From NCBI RefSeq assembly GCF_024585165.1, contig NZ_CP029008.1, positions 1,674,001-1,738,000 on the forward strand: a DNA stretch of 64,000 nucleotides, read 5' to 3'. The number at the start of each line of letters is the position of its first letter. The first letter of the stretch is position 1. Both the position numbers and the translations under genes were made by a program. The notes beneath the pieces were generated by a model. It was not told where the DNA came from. It did not search any database and saw only the letters and a list, made by a program, of their open reading frames with translations. Shown in pieces: positions 9,592 to 18,765 of this stretch. This DNA comes from Bradyrhizobium sp. WBOS07 (lineage in GTDB: Bacteria; Pseudomonadota; Alphaproteobacteria; Rhizobiales; Xanthobacteraceae).

Positions 9592-10493
9592 GCCAGCAAG
9601 CCGAGATTCAGATTCGCAACGCGTCCGTGCTGGGAAGCACCATGGCCTATCGCGAGACGGGCGCCCAGGACGCGCCGGTCGCGCTCTTCCTGCACGGCAA
9701 TCCGACCTCGTCGCACATCTGGCGAAACATCCTGCCGTTGGTGGCGCCGGTGGCGCATTGCATTGCGCCCGATCTCATCGGCTTCGGCCGGTCCGGCAAA
9801 CCCGACATCGCCTACCGCTTCGTCGACCATGTGCGTTATCTCGACGCGCTGATCGAGCAGCTCGGCATTTCCTCCGCCTATCTCGTCGCGCAGGATTGGG
9901 GGACCGCGCTCGCATTTCATCTCGCTGCGCGCCGGCCGGACTTCGTGCGCGGCCTTGCCTTCATGGAGTTCATCCGGCCGATGCCGACCTGGCAGGATTT
10001 CCACCAGGTCGAAGCAGCGCGCGAGACCTTCCGCAAATTCAGGACGCCGGGCGAGGGCGAGGCCATGATCCTGGAGGCGAACGCCTTCGTCGAACGCGTG
10101 CTGCCCGGCGGCATCATGCGCACTCTGAGCGAAGACGAGATGGCGCCTTACCGCGCGCCCTTTCCGACGCCGGAGAGCCGCGGTCCGGTCCTGGCATTCC
10201 CGCGTGAGCTGCCGATCGCGGGCGAGCCCGCCGACGTCTATCAGGCGCTGCAAGCGGCTCATGCTTCGCTGAAGGCGTCCTCCTATCCGAAGCTGCTGTT
10301 CGCAGGCGAGCCGGGCGCGGTGGTCGCTCCCGCATTTGCCGAGGCGTTCGCGGCCTCGCTGCGGCACTGCGCGCTCGTCCGCCTCGGGCCCGGCCGGCAC
10401 TACCTGCAGGAGGATCATCCCGACGCGATCGGTCGTTCGGTGGCCGGTTGGATTGCCGGCATCGAGGCAGTGCTTCCACAGCTAGCGGCCTGA
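9588..10493 (+). CDS. dbjA: Haloalkane dehalogenase, DbjA-like without the cap-loop insertion
   Basis: 301 residues, alpha/beta-hydrolase fold. The enzyme hydrolyses carbon-halogen bonds of haloalkanes to alcohol and halide. Catalytic elements sit at the positions known for Bradyrhizobium DbjA: nucleophile D103 and halide-binding W104 in QDWGTALA, N38 in HGNPTSSH, E127 in FMEFIRP, and the base histidine in HYLQEDHP. From memory of DbjA (310 residues), most of the chain is near identical, but the stretch after WQDFH lacks about nine residues (the EVAEEQDH-containing loop). It overlaps the tetR stop and is followed by an Rdx protein and a GNAT enzyme. Confidence 0.92.
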   Translation: MSQQAEIQIRNASVLGSTMAYRETGAQDAPVALFLHGNPTSSHIWRNILPLVAPVAHCIAPDLIGFGRSGKPDIAYRFVDHVRYLDALIEQLGISSAYLVAQDWGTALAFHLAARRPDFVRGLAFMEFIRPMPTWQDFHQVEAARETFRKFRTPGEGEAMILEANAFVERVLPGGIMRTLSEDEMAPYRAPFPTPESRGPVLAFPRELPIAGEPADVYQALQAAHASLKASSYPKLLFAGEPGAVVAPAFAEAFAASLRHCALVRLGPGRHYLQEDHPDAIGRSVAGWIAGIEAVLPQLAA

Positions 10494-10504
10494 CGGAGGA
10501 CGGG

Positions 10505-10732
10505 ATGTCGGACGTGACCATCATCTATTGCCGCCCGTGCGGCTATGAGAAGCGCGCCAAGGAGGCGGCCGCGGCGCTGCGCCGGCAGCTGGGGCTGGAC
10601 GCCGACCTCGTCCCCGGCAAGGGCGGCGTCTTCCAGGTCAGGCTCGGCGACCGCATCGTCGCCAGCCGCAGCAAAGGCTATTTTCCTGACGGCGACGACA
10701 TCGTCGCTGCCGTCAGTGCCGCGCGGGGCTGA
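10505..10732 (+). CDS. Rdx / SelT-SelW-SelH family thioredoxin-like protein
   Basis: 75 residues with an N-terminal CxxC (YCRPCGY, residues 8-14) and the FQVRLGDRIVASRSKGYFPD block of the Rdx family, where the bacterial form has Cys instead of selenocysteine. It is likely a small redox protein, physiological partner unknown. The ATG at 10505 follows GGAGG at 10496-10500 and lies 11 bases after the dehalogenase stop, so it is in the same operon. Confidence 0.85.
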   Translation: MSDVTIIYCRPCGYEKRAKEAAAALRRQLGLDADLVPGKGGVFQVRLGDRIVASRSKGYFPDGDDIVAAVSAARG

Positions 10733-10753
10733 GCCTCAGGAGGTTTTTTCGCG

Positions 10754-11185
10754 ATGTCCATGGTCTGGGCCGACGATCTCGCCGGCATCGACTGGGGTGA
10801 GCTATCCGAGCTCTATCGGATCGCCCCGCTCGGCAACAAGGCGCCGGCCGATCTTGCGCTGGTATTCGGCAACAGCATGTTTAGCGCCTTCGCCATCGAG
10901 GACGGCCGCATCGTCGGAGCGGGACGCGTGCTGGCCGACGGCCGCGACTGCGCCTATCTCTGCGATATCGCCGTCCACCCGGACCGCCAGGGGCAGGGTC
11001 TTGGCCGCGGCATTATCGAACGTCTGCTTGTGCGTTGCCGCGGCCATCGCAAGATCATCCTCTATGCCGTGCCCGGCAAGGAAGGCTTTTACGAGCGCCT
11101 GGGTTTCAGGCGGATGACGACCGCCATGGCGATCTTCGACGATCAGGCCGGCGCCTATCGCCGCGGCTATCTGACCGCCCCTTGA
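10754..11185 (+). CDS. GNAT-family N-acetyltransferase
   Basis: 143 residues. Acetyl-CoA binding motif A is clear: IAVHPDRQGQGLGRGIIERLL (about residues 74-94, pieces V-H-P and Q-G-x-G-x-G), followed by the C-terminal FYERLGFRR motif. The acceptor substrate is unknown. An AGGAGG site at 10738-10743 lies 10 bases before the ATG. Last gene of the tetR-dbjA group, 21 bases after the Rdx gene. Confidence 0.85.
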   Translation: MSMVWADDLAGIDWGELSELYRIAPLGNKAPADLALVFGNSMFSAFAIEDGRIVGAGRVLADGRDCAYLCDIAVHPDRQGQGLGRGIIERLLVRCRGHRKIILYAVPGKEGFYERLGFRRMTTAMAIFDDQAGAYRRGYLTAP

Positions 11186-11606
11186 GGGGGGACGGCCCCG
11201 CGACCTTCCGGCGCATCGGCAGACCGTCAACGCGGTCCGGAGCCGCCCTCTTTCAACAGCCGCGCGCCGTCCATAGATTGACGTCAGCCTAAGGCGTGAC
11301 GGAACATTGTGCGGCCGAAATCATCAAAACTTCATGGCCTCTGCGCAGGATCGCCAGGGAGATTCGCGTCAAGCCTTGCCGCTAGAGGCGCCAAACCCTG
11401 CATCAGGAGCCAGGACCCTGCCTAAAATATTGAAGGCACGTGTTTTTGTTCGAATTGGCGAATTCCTCTCCGCCCCAAAACGCGCTAGTGGAGGGGCAGG
11501 GGGCATGCGCGATGCCGGAGCCGGCGGCGAGGGGTCGTCGCGTGCCTGTGTGCCGTCCGCCTGTCCGCCGGCCGTTCTGGCCGCTGAAGCGTTGTTCGAG
11601 GTCTAG
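11186..11606. other. Intergenic stretch, nothing identified
   Basis: 421 bp between the GNAT gene and the membrane protein. Short ORFs exist but have no ribosome binding site or family resemblance. It probably carries the promoter of the next gene; no clear -35/-10 pair was picked. Confidence 0.4.
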
Positions 11607-12662
11607 ATGCTGGAAGCCATACGCAGGGCGACGTCGTTTCTGCGCGAGAAGCAAGTCCTGCATAAGCTTGGCGTTGTGATCAGCGTCGCGGTCATCGGCA
11701 TCGCTTGCTATGTGCTCTACCACATGCTGCGCGGCATCGACTTCAACGAGGTCCTCGAGGCGATCAAGAGCACCGAGCCGACCCAGATTGCGATGGCGGC
11801 GCTGTTCGTTGCCGCAGGCTATTTCACCCTGACCTTCTACGACCTGTTCGCCGTGCGCGCGATCGGCCGCGACCATGTGCCCTACCGCATCAACGCGCTC
11901 GCCGCCTTCACCTCCTATTCGATCGGCCACAATGTCGGCGCCTCGGTCTTCACCGGCGGCGCGGTGCGCTATCGCATCTATTCGGCCTATGGGCTGAATG
12001 CGATCGACGTCGCCAAGATCTGCTTCCTCGCCGGCCTGACCTTCTGGCTCGGCAATGCCGCCGTGCTCGGCCTCGGCATCGCCTATCACCCCGAGGCCGC
12101 CGCCTCGATCGACCAGCTGCCGCCGTGGCTGAACCGGACGCTGGCGCTGATGCTCATCGCAGGCCTGGTCGGTTACGTGGTCTGGGTCTGGACCCAGCCG
12201 CGCGTGGTCGGCCGCGGGCCCTGGACCGTGGTGCTGCCGGGCGGCCCGCTGACGCTCCTCCAGATCGCGATCGGCATCATCGATCTCGGCTTCTGCGCGC
12301 TGGCGATGTACGTGCTGGTCCCTGACGAGCCCAATGTCGGCTTCGTCGTGGTCGCGGTGATTTTCGTGTCGGCAACGCTGCTCGGCTTCGCCAGCCATTC
12401 GCCCGGCGGGCTCGGTGTGTTCGACGCCGCCATGCTGGTCGGCCTCTGGCAGATGGACCGCGAGGAGCTGCTCGGCGGCATGCTGCTGTTCCGGGTGCTC
12501 TATTATCTGTCCCCGTTCGTCATCTCTGTAATCTTGCTGACGTTTCGTGAGGTTATCATCGGCGCACGATCGAAGCGCCTGCAGCAGGCGGCGCTCAAGC
12601 TCGATCCCGGCCCGGCGCGCGAAGCCGCTTATGTGAGAGAGCGTAGCGACAGCGGCGCCTGA
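11607..12662 (+). CDS. UPF0104 / lysylphosphatidylglycerol synthase transmembrane-region protein
   Basis: 351 residues with about eight membrane helices and the family signatures NALAAFTSYSIGHNVGAS, FTGGAVRYRIY and SHSPGGLGVFDA (the conserved GG-G-E/D region late in the protein). It matches the flippase half of MprF without the aminoacyltransferase half. A role in lipid or glycan translocation is inferred from the family only. The ATG at 11607 has GAGGT seven bases upstream. It is followed 44 bp later by phoR on the same strand. Confidence 0.8.
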   Translation: MLEAIRRATSFLREKQVLHKLGVVISVAVIGIACYVLYHMLRGIDFNEVLEAIKSTEPTQIAMAALFVAAGYFTLTFYDLFAVRAIGRDHVPYRINALAAFTSYSIGHNVGASVFTGGAVRYRIYSAYGLNAIDVAKICFLAGLTFWLGNAAVLGLGIAYHPEAAASIDQLPPWLNRTLALMLIAGLVGYVVWVWTQPRVVGRGPWTVVLPGGPLTLLQIAIGIIDLGFCALAMYVLVPDEPNVGFVVVAVIFVSATLLGFASHSPGGLGVFDAAMLVGLWQMDREELLGGMLLFRVLYYLSPFVISVILLTFREVIIGARSKRLQQAALKLDPGPAREAAYVRERSDSGA

Positions 12663-12706
12663 CGGCGCCAAGCTTTGAGACAAGCTCCGAGGAGAAGTCC
12701 GCCCCG

Positions 12707-14005
12707 ATGGCGATCGACGCCCCATCTTCTCCCTCCGCCCAGCCCTGGTCCGACCGGCTGCGGCACTCGACGATCATCCTGATCGCTGCGGCGCTGGCGC
12801 TGTCCGTCGTGGTCTCGCTCGGCGAATTGTCGGCGCTGCACGCCATTGCGGTGTTCCTCTGCATCGCCGCCGCGGCGCTGATCCCGTGGCGCCTGCATGA
12901 TCCCGCCGCTTCGCGCGACGACGTCGGTCGCATCAACCCGGTCGAGAGCGCGGCGGTGGCCGCGGTGGTCTCCGGCATGCCGGATCCGGCGGTGCTGCTC
13001 GACCGCGCCGGCCGCGTCATCCACCTCAATGCCGCCGCCGCCCAGCTCGCGCCGGCGCTGCGCAGGAACGAGCTCGCCCAGTTCGCGCTGCGCTCGCCCG
13101 AGATCATCACGGCGCTGCGCGAGGCGATCGCGACCACCGAGCCGCGGCGCGCGACCTATCTCGATCATGTCCCGGTCGATCGCTGGATGGAGCTCATGAT
13201 CACGCCGGTGCCGGTGCCGACCAGCTTCGGTGGCGCCGACAAATGCATGCTGATGACCTTCCACGACCAGACGCCGCTGCGCCGGGTCGAGGAGATGCGG
13301 GCCGACTTCGTCGCCAATGCCAGCCACGAGCTGCGCACGCCGCTGGCCGCGCTCTCGGGCTTCATCGACACGCTGCAGGGCCAGGCCAAGGACGATCCCA
13401 AGGCGCGCGAGCGCTTCCTCGGCATCATGCATAACCAGGCCACTCGCATGGCGCGCCTGATCGACGATCTGCTGTCGCTGTCGCGGGTCGAACTGTCTGC
13501 CCATGTCCGGCCCGACACCCTGGTCGATCTCCTGCCGATCATCCGACAGGTCGCCGACGGGCTCGAGCCGCTGGCGCGCGAGCGCCAGGTCGAGGTCGGG
13601 ATCCATTTGCCGGACAGCCCGGTGATGATCGCCGGCGACCGCGAGGAGCTGCTCCGCCTGTTCGAGAATCTGATCGAGAACGCCCTCAAATACGGCGCCT
13701 CCGGCGGACGTGTCATCGTGTCGCTGACCTCGGGCGCGGCCACTGACGGAACTCAGGAAATCCGGATCATGGTCCGCGATTTCGGCCCCGGCATCGCGCC
13801 CGAGCACTTGCCGCGGCTGACCGAGCGGTTCTACCGCGTGGACGTCGGCGACAGCCGTTCGCAGGGCGGCACCGGGCTCGGATTATCGCTGGTGAAACAT
13901 ATTCTTAACCGCCATCGCGGCCGGCTCCTGATCGAAAGCGTGCCCAGGCAGGGCGCCACTTTCACCGCCTGTTTTCCCCAGATCAAGACTCCCGCGACGG
14001 CCTGA
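12707..14005 (+). CDS. phoR: Phosphate regulon sensor histidine kinase PhoR
   Basis: 432 residues. Two N-terminal membrane helices (about 22-40 and 45-60), a PAS-like domain (about 84-190, MPDPAVLLDRAGRVIHLN), a HisKA domain with ASHELRTPL (phospho-accepting H207), then the HATPase domain with N box NLIENALKYG, G1 DFGPGIAPEH, and G2 GGTGLGLS. It phosphorylates PhoB under phosphate limitation and is restrained by PhoU/Pst when phosphate is ample. It is the first gene of phoR-pstSCAB-phoU-phoB, but a separate Pho box precedes pstS. Confidence 0.93.
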   Translation: MAIDAPSSPSAQPWSDRLRHSTIILIAAALALSVVVSLGELSALHAIAVFLCIAAAALIPWRLHDPAASRDDVGRINPVESAAVAAVVSGMPDPAVLLDRAGRVIHLNAAAAQLAPALRRNELAQFALRSPEIITALREAIATTEPRRATYLDHVPVDRWMELMITPVPVPTSFGGADKCMLMTFHDQTPLRRVEEMRADFVANASHELRTPLAALSGFIDTLQGQAKDDPKARERFLGIMHNQATRMARLIDDLLSLSRVELSAHVRPDTLVDLLPIIRQVADGLEPLARERQVEVGIHLPDSPVMIAGDREELLRLFENLIENALKYGASGGRVIVSLTSGAATDGTQEIRIMVRDFGPGIAPEHLPRLTERFYRVDVGDSRSQGGTGLGLSLVKHILNRHRGRLLIESVPRQGATFTACFPQIKTPATA

Positions 14006-14007
14006 AA

Positions 14008-14031
14008 TACAAGCAATATCAATTGCTTGTA
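14008..14031. promoter_or_regulatory. Perfect dyad between phoR stop and Pho box
   Basis: TACAAGCAAT (14008-14017), loop ATCA, ATTGCTTGTA (14022-14031): a 10-bp perfect stem three bases after the phoR stop codon and ending just before the Pho box. It is AT-rich with no T-tract, so it is a weak terminator at best; an operator for a second regulator is possible. Confidence 0.5.
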
Positions 14032-14032
14032 G

Positions 14033-14066
14033 GTGTCATCCAGCTGTCACGAAACCTTCGTAAAAG
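14033..14066 (+). promoter_or_regulatory. Pho box and pstS promoter
   Basis: Two 7-mers GTGTCAT (14033-14039) and CTGTCAC (14044-14050) with a 4-base spacer give the 11-bp direct repeat of a PhoB binding site. TAAAAG at 14061-14066, ten bases after the box, is a plausible -10, the normal distance for PhoB-activated promoters without a -35. Confidence 0.85.
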
Positions 14067-14149
14067 CACAGCCGACCGCTCCTACATGGGCGGCGTGGGG
14101 AGCGCGATCGGGCGCGGATGGCGCTTCGCTCCCCCCAATGGAGACCAGC

Positions 14150-15163
14150 ATGAATTTCCTCAAGACGATGGTCGCTGCCGGCTTGGTCGCCGCATCGGCG
14201 ACCGCAGCCTTTGCGGCCGACATCACCGGCGCCGGCGCGACGTTCCCGTTCCCGCTCTATTCCAAGTGGGCCGACGCCTACAAGAAGGAGACCGGCAACG
14301 GTCTGAACTACCAGTCGATCGGTTCGGGCGGCGGCATCAAGCAGATCCAGGCCAAGACCGTGACCTTCGGCGCGAGCGACATGCCCCTCAAGGCTGAGCA
14401 GCTCGAAAAGGACGGAATGATCCAGTGGCCGCAGGCGATGGGTGCCTTGGTGCCGGTCGTCAATCTCGAAGGCATCAAGTCGGGCGAGCTGGTGTTTTCC
14501 GGCGAGTTGCTGGGCGACATCTATCTCGGCAAGGTCAAGACCTGGAATGACCCGGCGATCGCCAAGCTCAATCCCAACGTGAAGCTGCCCTCGGACGCCA
14601 TCACCGTCGTGCGTCGGTCCGACGGCTCCGGCACCACGTTCATCTGGACCGATTTCCTGACGAAGACCAATGCCGAGTGGAAGAGCAAGGTCGGTGCCGG
14701 TACTGCGGTCGAGTGGCCGACGGGTGTTGGCGCCAAGGGCAATGAAGGCGTCGCGGGCAATGTCAGCCAGACCAAGAACTCGATCGGCTATGTCGAGTAT
14801 GCCTATGCCAAGCAGAACAAGCTGACCTACGGCGCCTTGATCAACAAGGCCGGCAAGGCCGTGCAGCCGACCGTTGCGGCCTTCCAGGCTGCCGCCGCCA
14901 ACGCCGACTGGGCCGGCTCCAAGAACTACTATGTGATCCTGACCGACCAGCCCGGCGAAGCATCGTGGCCGATTACCGGCGCGACCTTCATCCTGATGCA
15001 CAAGGATGCGACCGACAAGGCGGCGTCCCAGGAAGCCATCAAGTTCTTCAAGTGGGCGTTCGAGAAGGGCGACAAGATGGCGGAGGAGCTCGACTACATC
15101 CCGATGCCCGACACGGTCGTCAAGCAGATCGAGAAGACCTGGGCTGCCGAGATCAAGAGCTGA
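14150..15163 (+). CDS. pstS: PstS, periplasmic phosphate-binding protein
   Basis: 337 residues, the substrate-binding component of the high-affinity phosphate ABC transporter. A Sec signal peptide (residues 1-22, ending TAAFAA|DITGAG) precedes the hallmark GAGATFPFPLY. Phosphate-contacting motifs SGGGIKQIQ, FGASDMPL and RSDGSGTTFIWTDFL are all present. GGAG at 14140-14143 favours the ATG at 14150 over the in-frame ATG at 14138. It is preceded by a Pho box and followed by a repeat element before pstC, which may keep PstS expression higher than that of the membrane subunits. Confidence 0.97.
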   Translation: MNFLKTMVAAGLVAASATAAFAADITGAGATFPFPLYSKWADAYKKETGNGLNYQSIGSGGGIKQIQAKTVTFGASDMPLKAEQLEKDGMIQWPQAMGALVPVVNLEGIKSGELVFSGELLGDIYLGKVKTWNDPAIAKLNPNVKLPSDAITVVRRSDGSGTTFIWTDFLTKTNAEWKSKVGAGTAVEWPTGVGAKGNEGVAGNVSQTKNSIGYVEYAYAKQNKLTYGALINKAGKAVQPTVAAFQAAAANADWAGSKNYYVILTDQPGEASWPITGATFILMHKDATDKAASQEAIKFFKWAFEKGDKMAEELDYIPMPDTVVKQIEKTWAAEIKS

Positions 15164-15170
15164 GCTCTCT

Positions 15171-15307
15171 CCGTGTCCCTGACGCGGTGCGGCCCTGGGG
15201 ATGCGAAGCATCGTCCAGTGTGCCGCTCCGCAGAGCCGGGACCCAAAAAACGCCAAGCCCCGGATCAGCGGCGCACCGCTTCGCGCTGCACCGCATCCGG
15301 GGCACGG
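15171..15307. repeat. Palindromic intergenic repeat (family H, copy 2)
   Basis: It shares CCGGGACCC and GCGCACCGCTTCGCGCTGC with the copy between boxC and boxB, with CCCCGGATC/GCATCCGGGG-type arms. It occupies nearly the entire pstS-pstC gap (184 bp). Confidence 0.7.
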
Positions 15308-15347
15308 CACCAAAAACAAGTGTATAAAACGGGTACAGGGGATCGGC

Positions 15348-16346
15348 GTGGCAGAGATGGCCGTTCAGAGCGATGTAATCGACGACGCCGGACCGTATGA
15401 CCGTGCCAAGGCCTTGGGCGCGTTCAAGCTCGGCGACGTCACCTTCTACTGGATCACGCGGCTCTCCGCGATCTCGGTGCTGCTCATTCTCGGCGGCATC
15501 ATCATGTCGCTGGTCATTGGCGCGTTCCCGGCGATCAAGGAATACGGCCTCTCCTTCCTGTGGACGCAGCGCTGGGCGCCGTCGGCCGATCCGCCCGTGC
15601 TCGGCGCGCTCGGGCCGATGTACGGCACGCTCGTCACGTCCTTCATCGCGATGCTGATCGCCATTCCGGTCGGTCTCGGCATTGCGATCTTCCTCACCGA
15701 GCTCTGTCCGCAATGGTTGCGCCGCCCGATCGGCATGGCGATCGAGCTGCTCGCCGGCATCCCGTCGATCATCTACGGCATGTGGGGCTTCTTCGTGCTG
15801 GGCCCGTTCCTGGCCAACACCTTCCAGCCGTTCATGATCAGGGTGTTCGACGGCGTCCCGGTGCTGGGCGCGATCTTCGCAGGTCCACCGTCCTATCTCA
15901 GCCTGTTCAACGCCGCGCTGATCCTCGCCATCATGGTGCTGCCCTTCATCACCTCGATCTCGGTCGACGTGTTCAAGACGGTGCCGCCGGTCCTGAAGGA
16001 AGCCGCCTACGGCGTCGGCTGCACCACCTGGGAGGTCGTCCGCAGCGTGGTGATCCCCTACACCCGCGTCGGCATCATCGGCGGCGTCATGCTGGCGCTG
16101 GGCCGTGCGCTCGGCGAGACCATGGCGGTGACCTTCATCATCGGCAATTCGTTCCGCATCTCTTCGTCGATCTTCGCGCCGGGCACGACGATCTCGGCGG
16201 CGATCGCGTCCGAGTTCGCCGAGAGCGACGGCCTGCACCAGTCCGGCCTGATCCTGCTCGGCCTGCTGCTGTTCGTGCTGACGTTCTTCGTGCTCGCGGC
16301 CGCGCGGCTGATGCTGATGCGCCTGGAAACCAAGGCCGGAAAGTGA
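15348..16346 (+). CDS. pstC: PstC, phosphate ABC transporter permease
   Basis: 332 residues, six to seven membrane helices, with the ABC permease EAA-type loop [21 protein letters not shown] near residue 215 and [17 protein letters not shown] after it. With PstA it forms the channel for phosphate. I chose GTG at 15348 because AGGGGA lies at 15337-15342 with ideal spacing; an ATG nine bases later (15357) is the alternative. Four bases separate its stop from pstA. Confidence 0.95.
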   Translation: MAEMAVQSDVIDDAGPYDRAKALGAFKLGDVTFYWITRLSAISVLLILGGIIMSLVIGAFPAIKEYGLSFLWTQRWAPSADPPVLGALGPMYGTLVTSFIAMLIAIPVGLGIAIFLTELCPQWLRRPIGMAIELLAGIPSIIYGMWGFFVLGPFLANTFQPFMIRVFDGVPVLGAIFAGPPSYLSLFNAALILAIMVLPFITSISVDVFKTVPPVLKEAAYGVGCTTWEVVRSVVIPYTRVGIIGGVMLALGRALGETMAVTFIIGNSFRISSSIFAPGTTISAAIASEFAESDGLHQSGLILLGLLLFVLTFFVLAAARLMLMRLETKAGK

Positions 16347-16350
16347 AGCC

Positions 16351-17196
16351 ATGAACCCGATCTATGCACGCCGCCGCCGCTGGGACGTCATCATCCGCGG
16401 CCTCTGCATCGCCGCCGCCGCCTTCGGCGTCACCTGGCTCGCGCTGATCCTGGTCACGCTGCTCTACAACGGCGTCAGCGGCCTCAACGTGCAGATCTTC
16501 ACCGCGGACACGCCGCCGCCGGGCTCGACCGAGGGCGGCCTGCGCAACGCCATCGTCGGCTCGATCATCATGACCGTGATCGGCGTCGGCATCGGCGCGC
16601 CGCTCGGCCTGTTCGCCGGCACCTATCTCGCCGAGTACGGCCGCAACGACAAGCTGACCTCGGTGATCCGCTTCATCAACGACATCCTGCTCTCGGCGCC
16701 CTCGATCATCATCGGCCTGTTCATCTACGGCGCGGTGGTGGTGCCGATGCGGGGCTTCTCTGCGATCGCGGGTGCGCTGGCGCTCGCCGTGATCGTGATC
16801 CCGGTCGTGGTGCGCACCACGGAGGACATGCTGCTGCTGGTGCCGAACCCGCTGCGCGAAGCCGCCAGCGCGCTGGGTCTGCCGCGCTCGCTGGTGATCA
16901 AGCGCATCGCCTATCGCGCCGCGCGCTCGGGCCTCATCACCGGCGTGCTGCTCGCCACGGCGCGCGTCGCCGGCGAGACCGCCCCGCTGCTGTTCACCGC
17001 GCTGTCCAACCAGTTCTTCAGCCTCGGCCTCGACAAGACGATGGCGAACCTGCCGGTCACCATCAACAACTTCGTGCAGAGCCCCTACGCCTATTGGAAG
17101 CAGCTCGCCTGGAGCGGCGCGCTGCTGATCACCCTGACCGTGCTTGCCCTGAACATTGGCGCCCGCATCCTTGGTGCCGAGAGGACTGCAAAATGA
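16351..17196 (+). CDS. pstA: PstA, phosphate ABC transporter permease
   Basis: 281 residues with six membrane helices. The PstA/PstC permease motif is seen as [20 protein letters not shown] (about residue 169) followed by [30 protein letters not shown] at the N-terminus gives a basic cytoplasmic start. It starts four bases after pstC and overlaps pstB by ATGA, showing tight translational coupling. Confidence 0.95.
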   Translation: MNPIYARRRRWDVIIRGLCIAAAAFGVTWLALILVTLLYNGVSGLNVQIFTADTPPPGSTEGGLRNAIVGSIIMTVIGVGIGAPLGLFAGTYLAEYGRNDKLTSVIRFINDILLSAPSIIIGLFIYGAVVVPMRGFSAIAGALALAVIVIPVVVRTTEDMLLLVPNPLREAASALGLPRSLVIKRIAYRAARSGLITGVLLATARVAGETAPLLFTALSNQFFSLGLDKTMANLPVTINNFVQSPYAYWKQLAWSGALLITLTVLALNIGARILGAERTAK

Positions 17197-18014
17197 GTGA
17201 AATGTCTGTTTCCGTCAGCGCGCCGACCGTTCACCCCGGCTCGCAGCCGCTGCCCGAGGCGCCTGCCAAGGTCACCGCGCGCAACCTCAACTTCTACTAC
17301 GGTGAGCACCACGCGCTGAAGAACATCAATCTGGCGCTCGGCACCAACCGTGTCACGGCCTTCATCGGCCCGTCCGGTTGCGGCAAGTCGACCCTGCTTC
17401 GCATCTTCAACCGGATGTACGACCTCTATCCGGGCCAGCGCGCCACCGGCCAGCTGCTGCTCGACCACACCAACATTCTCGACCCCAAGCTCGACCTCAA
17501 CCTGCTGCGCGCCCGGGTCGGCATGGTGTTCCAGAAGCCGACCCCGTTCCCGATGACGATCTACGAGAACATCGCCTTCGGCATCCGCCTCTACGAGAAG
17601 ATCTCCAAGTCCGAGATGGACGACCGCGTCGAGAAGGCGCTGCGCGGCGGCGCGCTGTGGAACGAGGTCAAGGACAAGCTCAACGCCTCCGGCCTGTCGC
17701 TCTCCGGCGGCCAGCAGCAGCGCCTCTGTATCGCCCGCACCGTCGCGGTGCGGCCCGAGGTGATCCTGTTCGACGAGCCGTGCTCGGCGCTCGACCCGAT
17801 CTCGACCGCCAAGGTCGAGGAGCTGATCCAGGAATTGTCCGAGAACTACACGATCGCGATCGTCACCCACAACATGCAGCAGGCGGCGCGCGTCTCCGAC
17901 AAGACCGCCTTCATGTATCTCGGCGAGCTGATCGAGTTCGACGACACCAGCAAGATCTTCACGTCGCCGACCGACCGGCGGACGCAGGACTACATCACCG
18001 GCCGGTTCGGCTGA
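17193..18014 (+). CDS. pstB: PstB, phosphate ABC transporter ATPase
   Basis: 273 residues. Walker [10 protein letters not shown] (residues 59-67), Q-loop [11 protein letters not shown], signature [13 protein letters not shown] (about 168), Walker [14 protein letters not shown] (about 189) and switch histidine VTHNM. The '[18 protein letters not shown]' phrase is diagnostic for PstB. It powers phosphate import through PstCA. Its start overlaps the pstA stop. Confidence 0.97.
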   Translation: MSEMSVSVSAPTVHPGSQPLPEAPAKVTARNLNFYYGEHHALKNINLALGTNRVTAFIGPSGCGKSTLLRIFNRMYDLYPGQRATGQLLLDHTNILDPKLDLNLLRARVGMVFQKPTPFPMTIYENIAFGIRLYEKISKSEMDDRVEKALRGGALWNEVKDKLNASGLSLSGGQQQRLCIARTVAVRPEVILFDEPCSALDPISTAKVEELIQELSENYTIAIVTHNMQQAARVSDKTAFMYLGELIEFDDTSKIFTSPTDRRTQDYITGRFG

Positions 18015-18025
18015 GGAGACGCAAC

Positions 18026-18742
18026 ATGGGTACCGAACATACCGCAAAGGCCTTCGACACCGACCTCCAGGAGCTCACGCGTCTGGTCGCCGAGATGGGC
18101 GGCATCGCCGAGCGCATGATCGTCGATTCCGTCGATGCGCTGATCCGCCGCGACGTCGCGCTCGGCCAGCGCGTCGTCGCCATCGACGCCGATCTCGACG
18201 CGCTGCAGAAGCGCATCGAGGAGCGCGCCGTGCTCACCATCGCCCGCCGCCAGCCGATGGCGGTGGACCTGCGCGAGATCGTCGGCGCCATGCGCGTCGC
18301 GACCGACCTCGAGCGCATCGGCGACCTCGCCAAGAACATGGGCAAGCGCGTCGCCGCGCTGGAGACCGACTTCCATCCGCTCAAGCTGTTCCGCGGCCTC
18401 GAGCACATGACCGACCTGGTGCAGCAGCAGGTCAAGAGCGTGCTCGACGCCTATGCCGCGCACGATCTGCCGGCGGCGATGGCGGTGTGGAAGGGCGACG
18501 AGGAGGTCGACGCGATCTGCACCTCGCTGTTCCGCGAGCTCCTGACCTACATGATGGAGGATCCGCGCAACATCTCGTTCTGCATCCATCTGATGTTCTG
18601 CGCCAAGAACATCGAGCGCATCGGCGACCACGCCACCAACATCGCCGAGACCGTGTTCTACATGATCGAGGGCCAGGCGATCACCGACAAGCGGCCGAAG
18701 GGCGACATGACCAATTTCGCCACGACGATCCCGAATACCTGA
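18026..18742 (+). CDS. phoU: PhoU, phosphate signalling complex regulator
   Basis: 238 residues, all alpha-helical, two repeated PhoU modules. Each carries the metal-binding pattern: MRVATDLERIGDLAKNM (about 97-113) and FCAKNIERIGDHATNIAE (about 197-214). PhoU connects Pst to PhoR and dampens PhoB activation when phosphate is sufficient. GAGGAGACG precedes the ATG at 18026, eleven bases after pstB. Confidence 0.96.
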   Translation: MGTEHTAKAFDTDLQELTRLVAEMGGIAERMIVDSVDALIRRDVALGQRVVAIDADLDALQKRIEERAVLTIARRQPMAVDLREIVGAMRVATDLERIGDLAKNMGKRVAALETDFHPLKLFRGLEHMTDLVQQQVKSVLDAYAAHDLPAAMAVWKGDEEVDAICTSLFRELLTYMMEDPRNISFCIHLMFCAKNIERIGDHATNIAETVFYMIEGQAITDKRPKGDMTNFATTIPNT

Positions 18743-18765
18743 AGACCTCAAGGAGCGACGACAAC

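Noticed and set aside
11307-11606. Short ORFs between the GNAT and UPF0104 genes
   Set aside because: No ribosome binding site, no similarity, composition unlike neighbouring genes.
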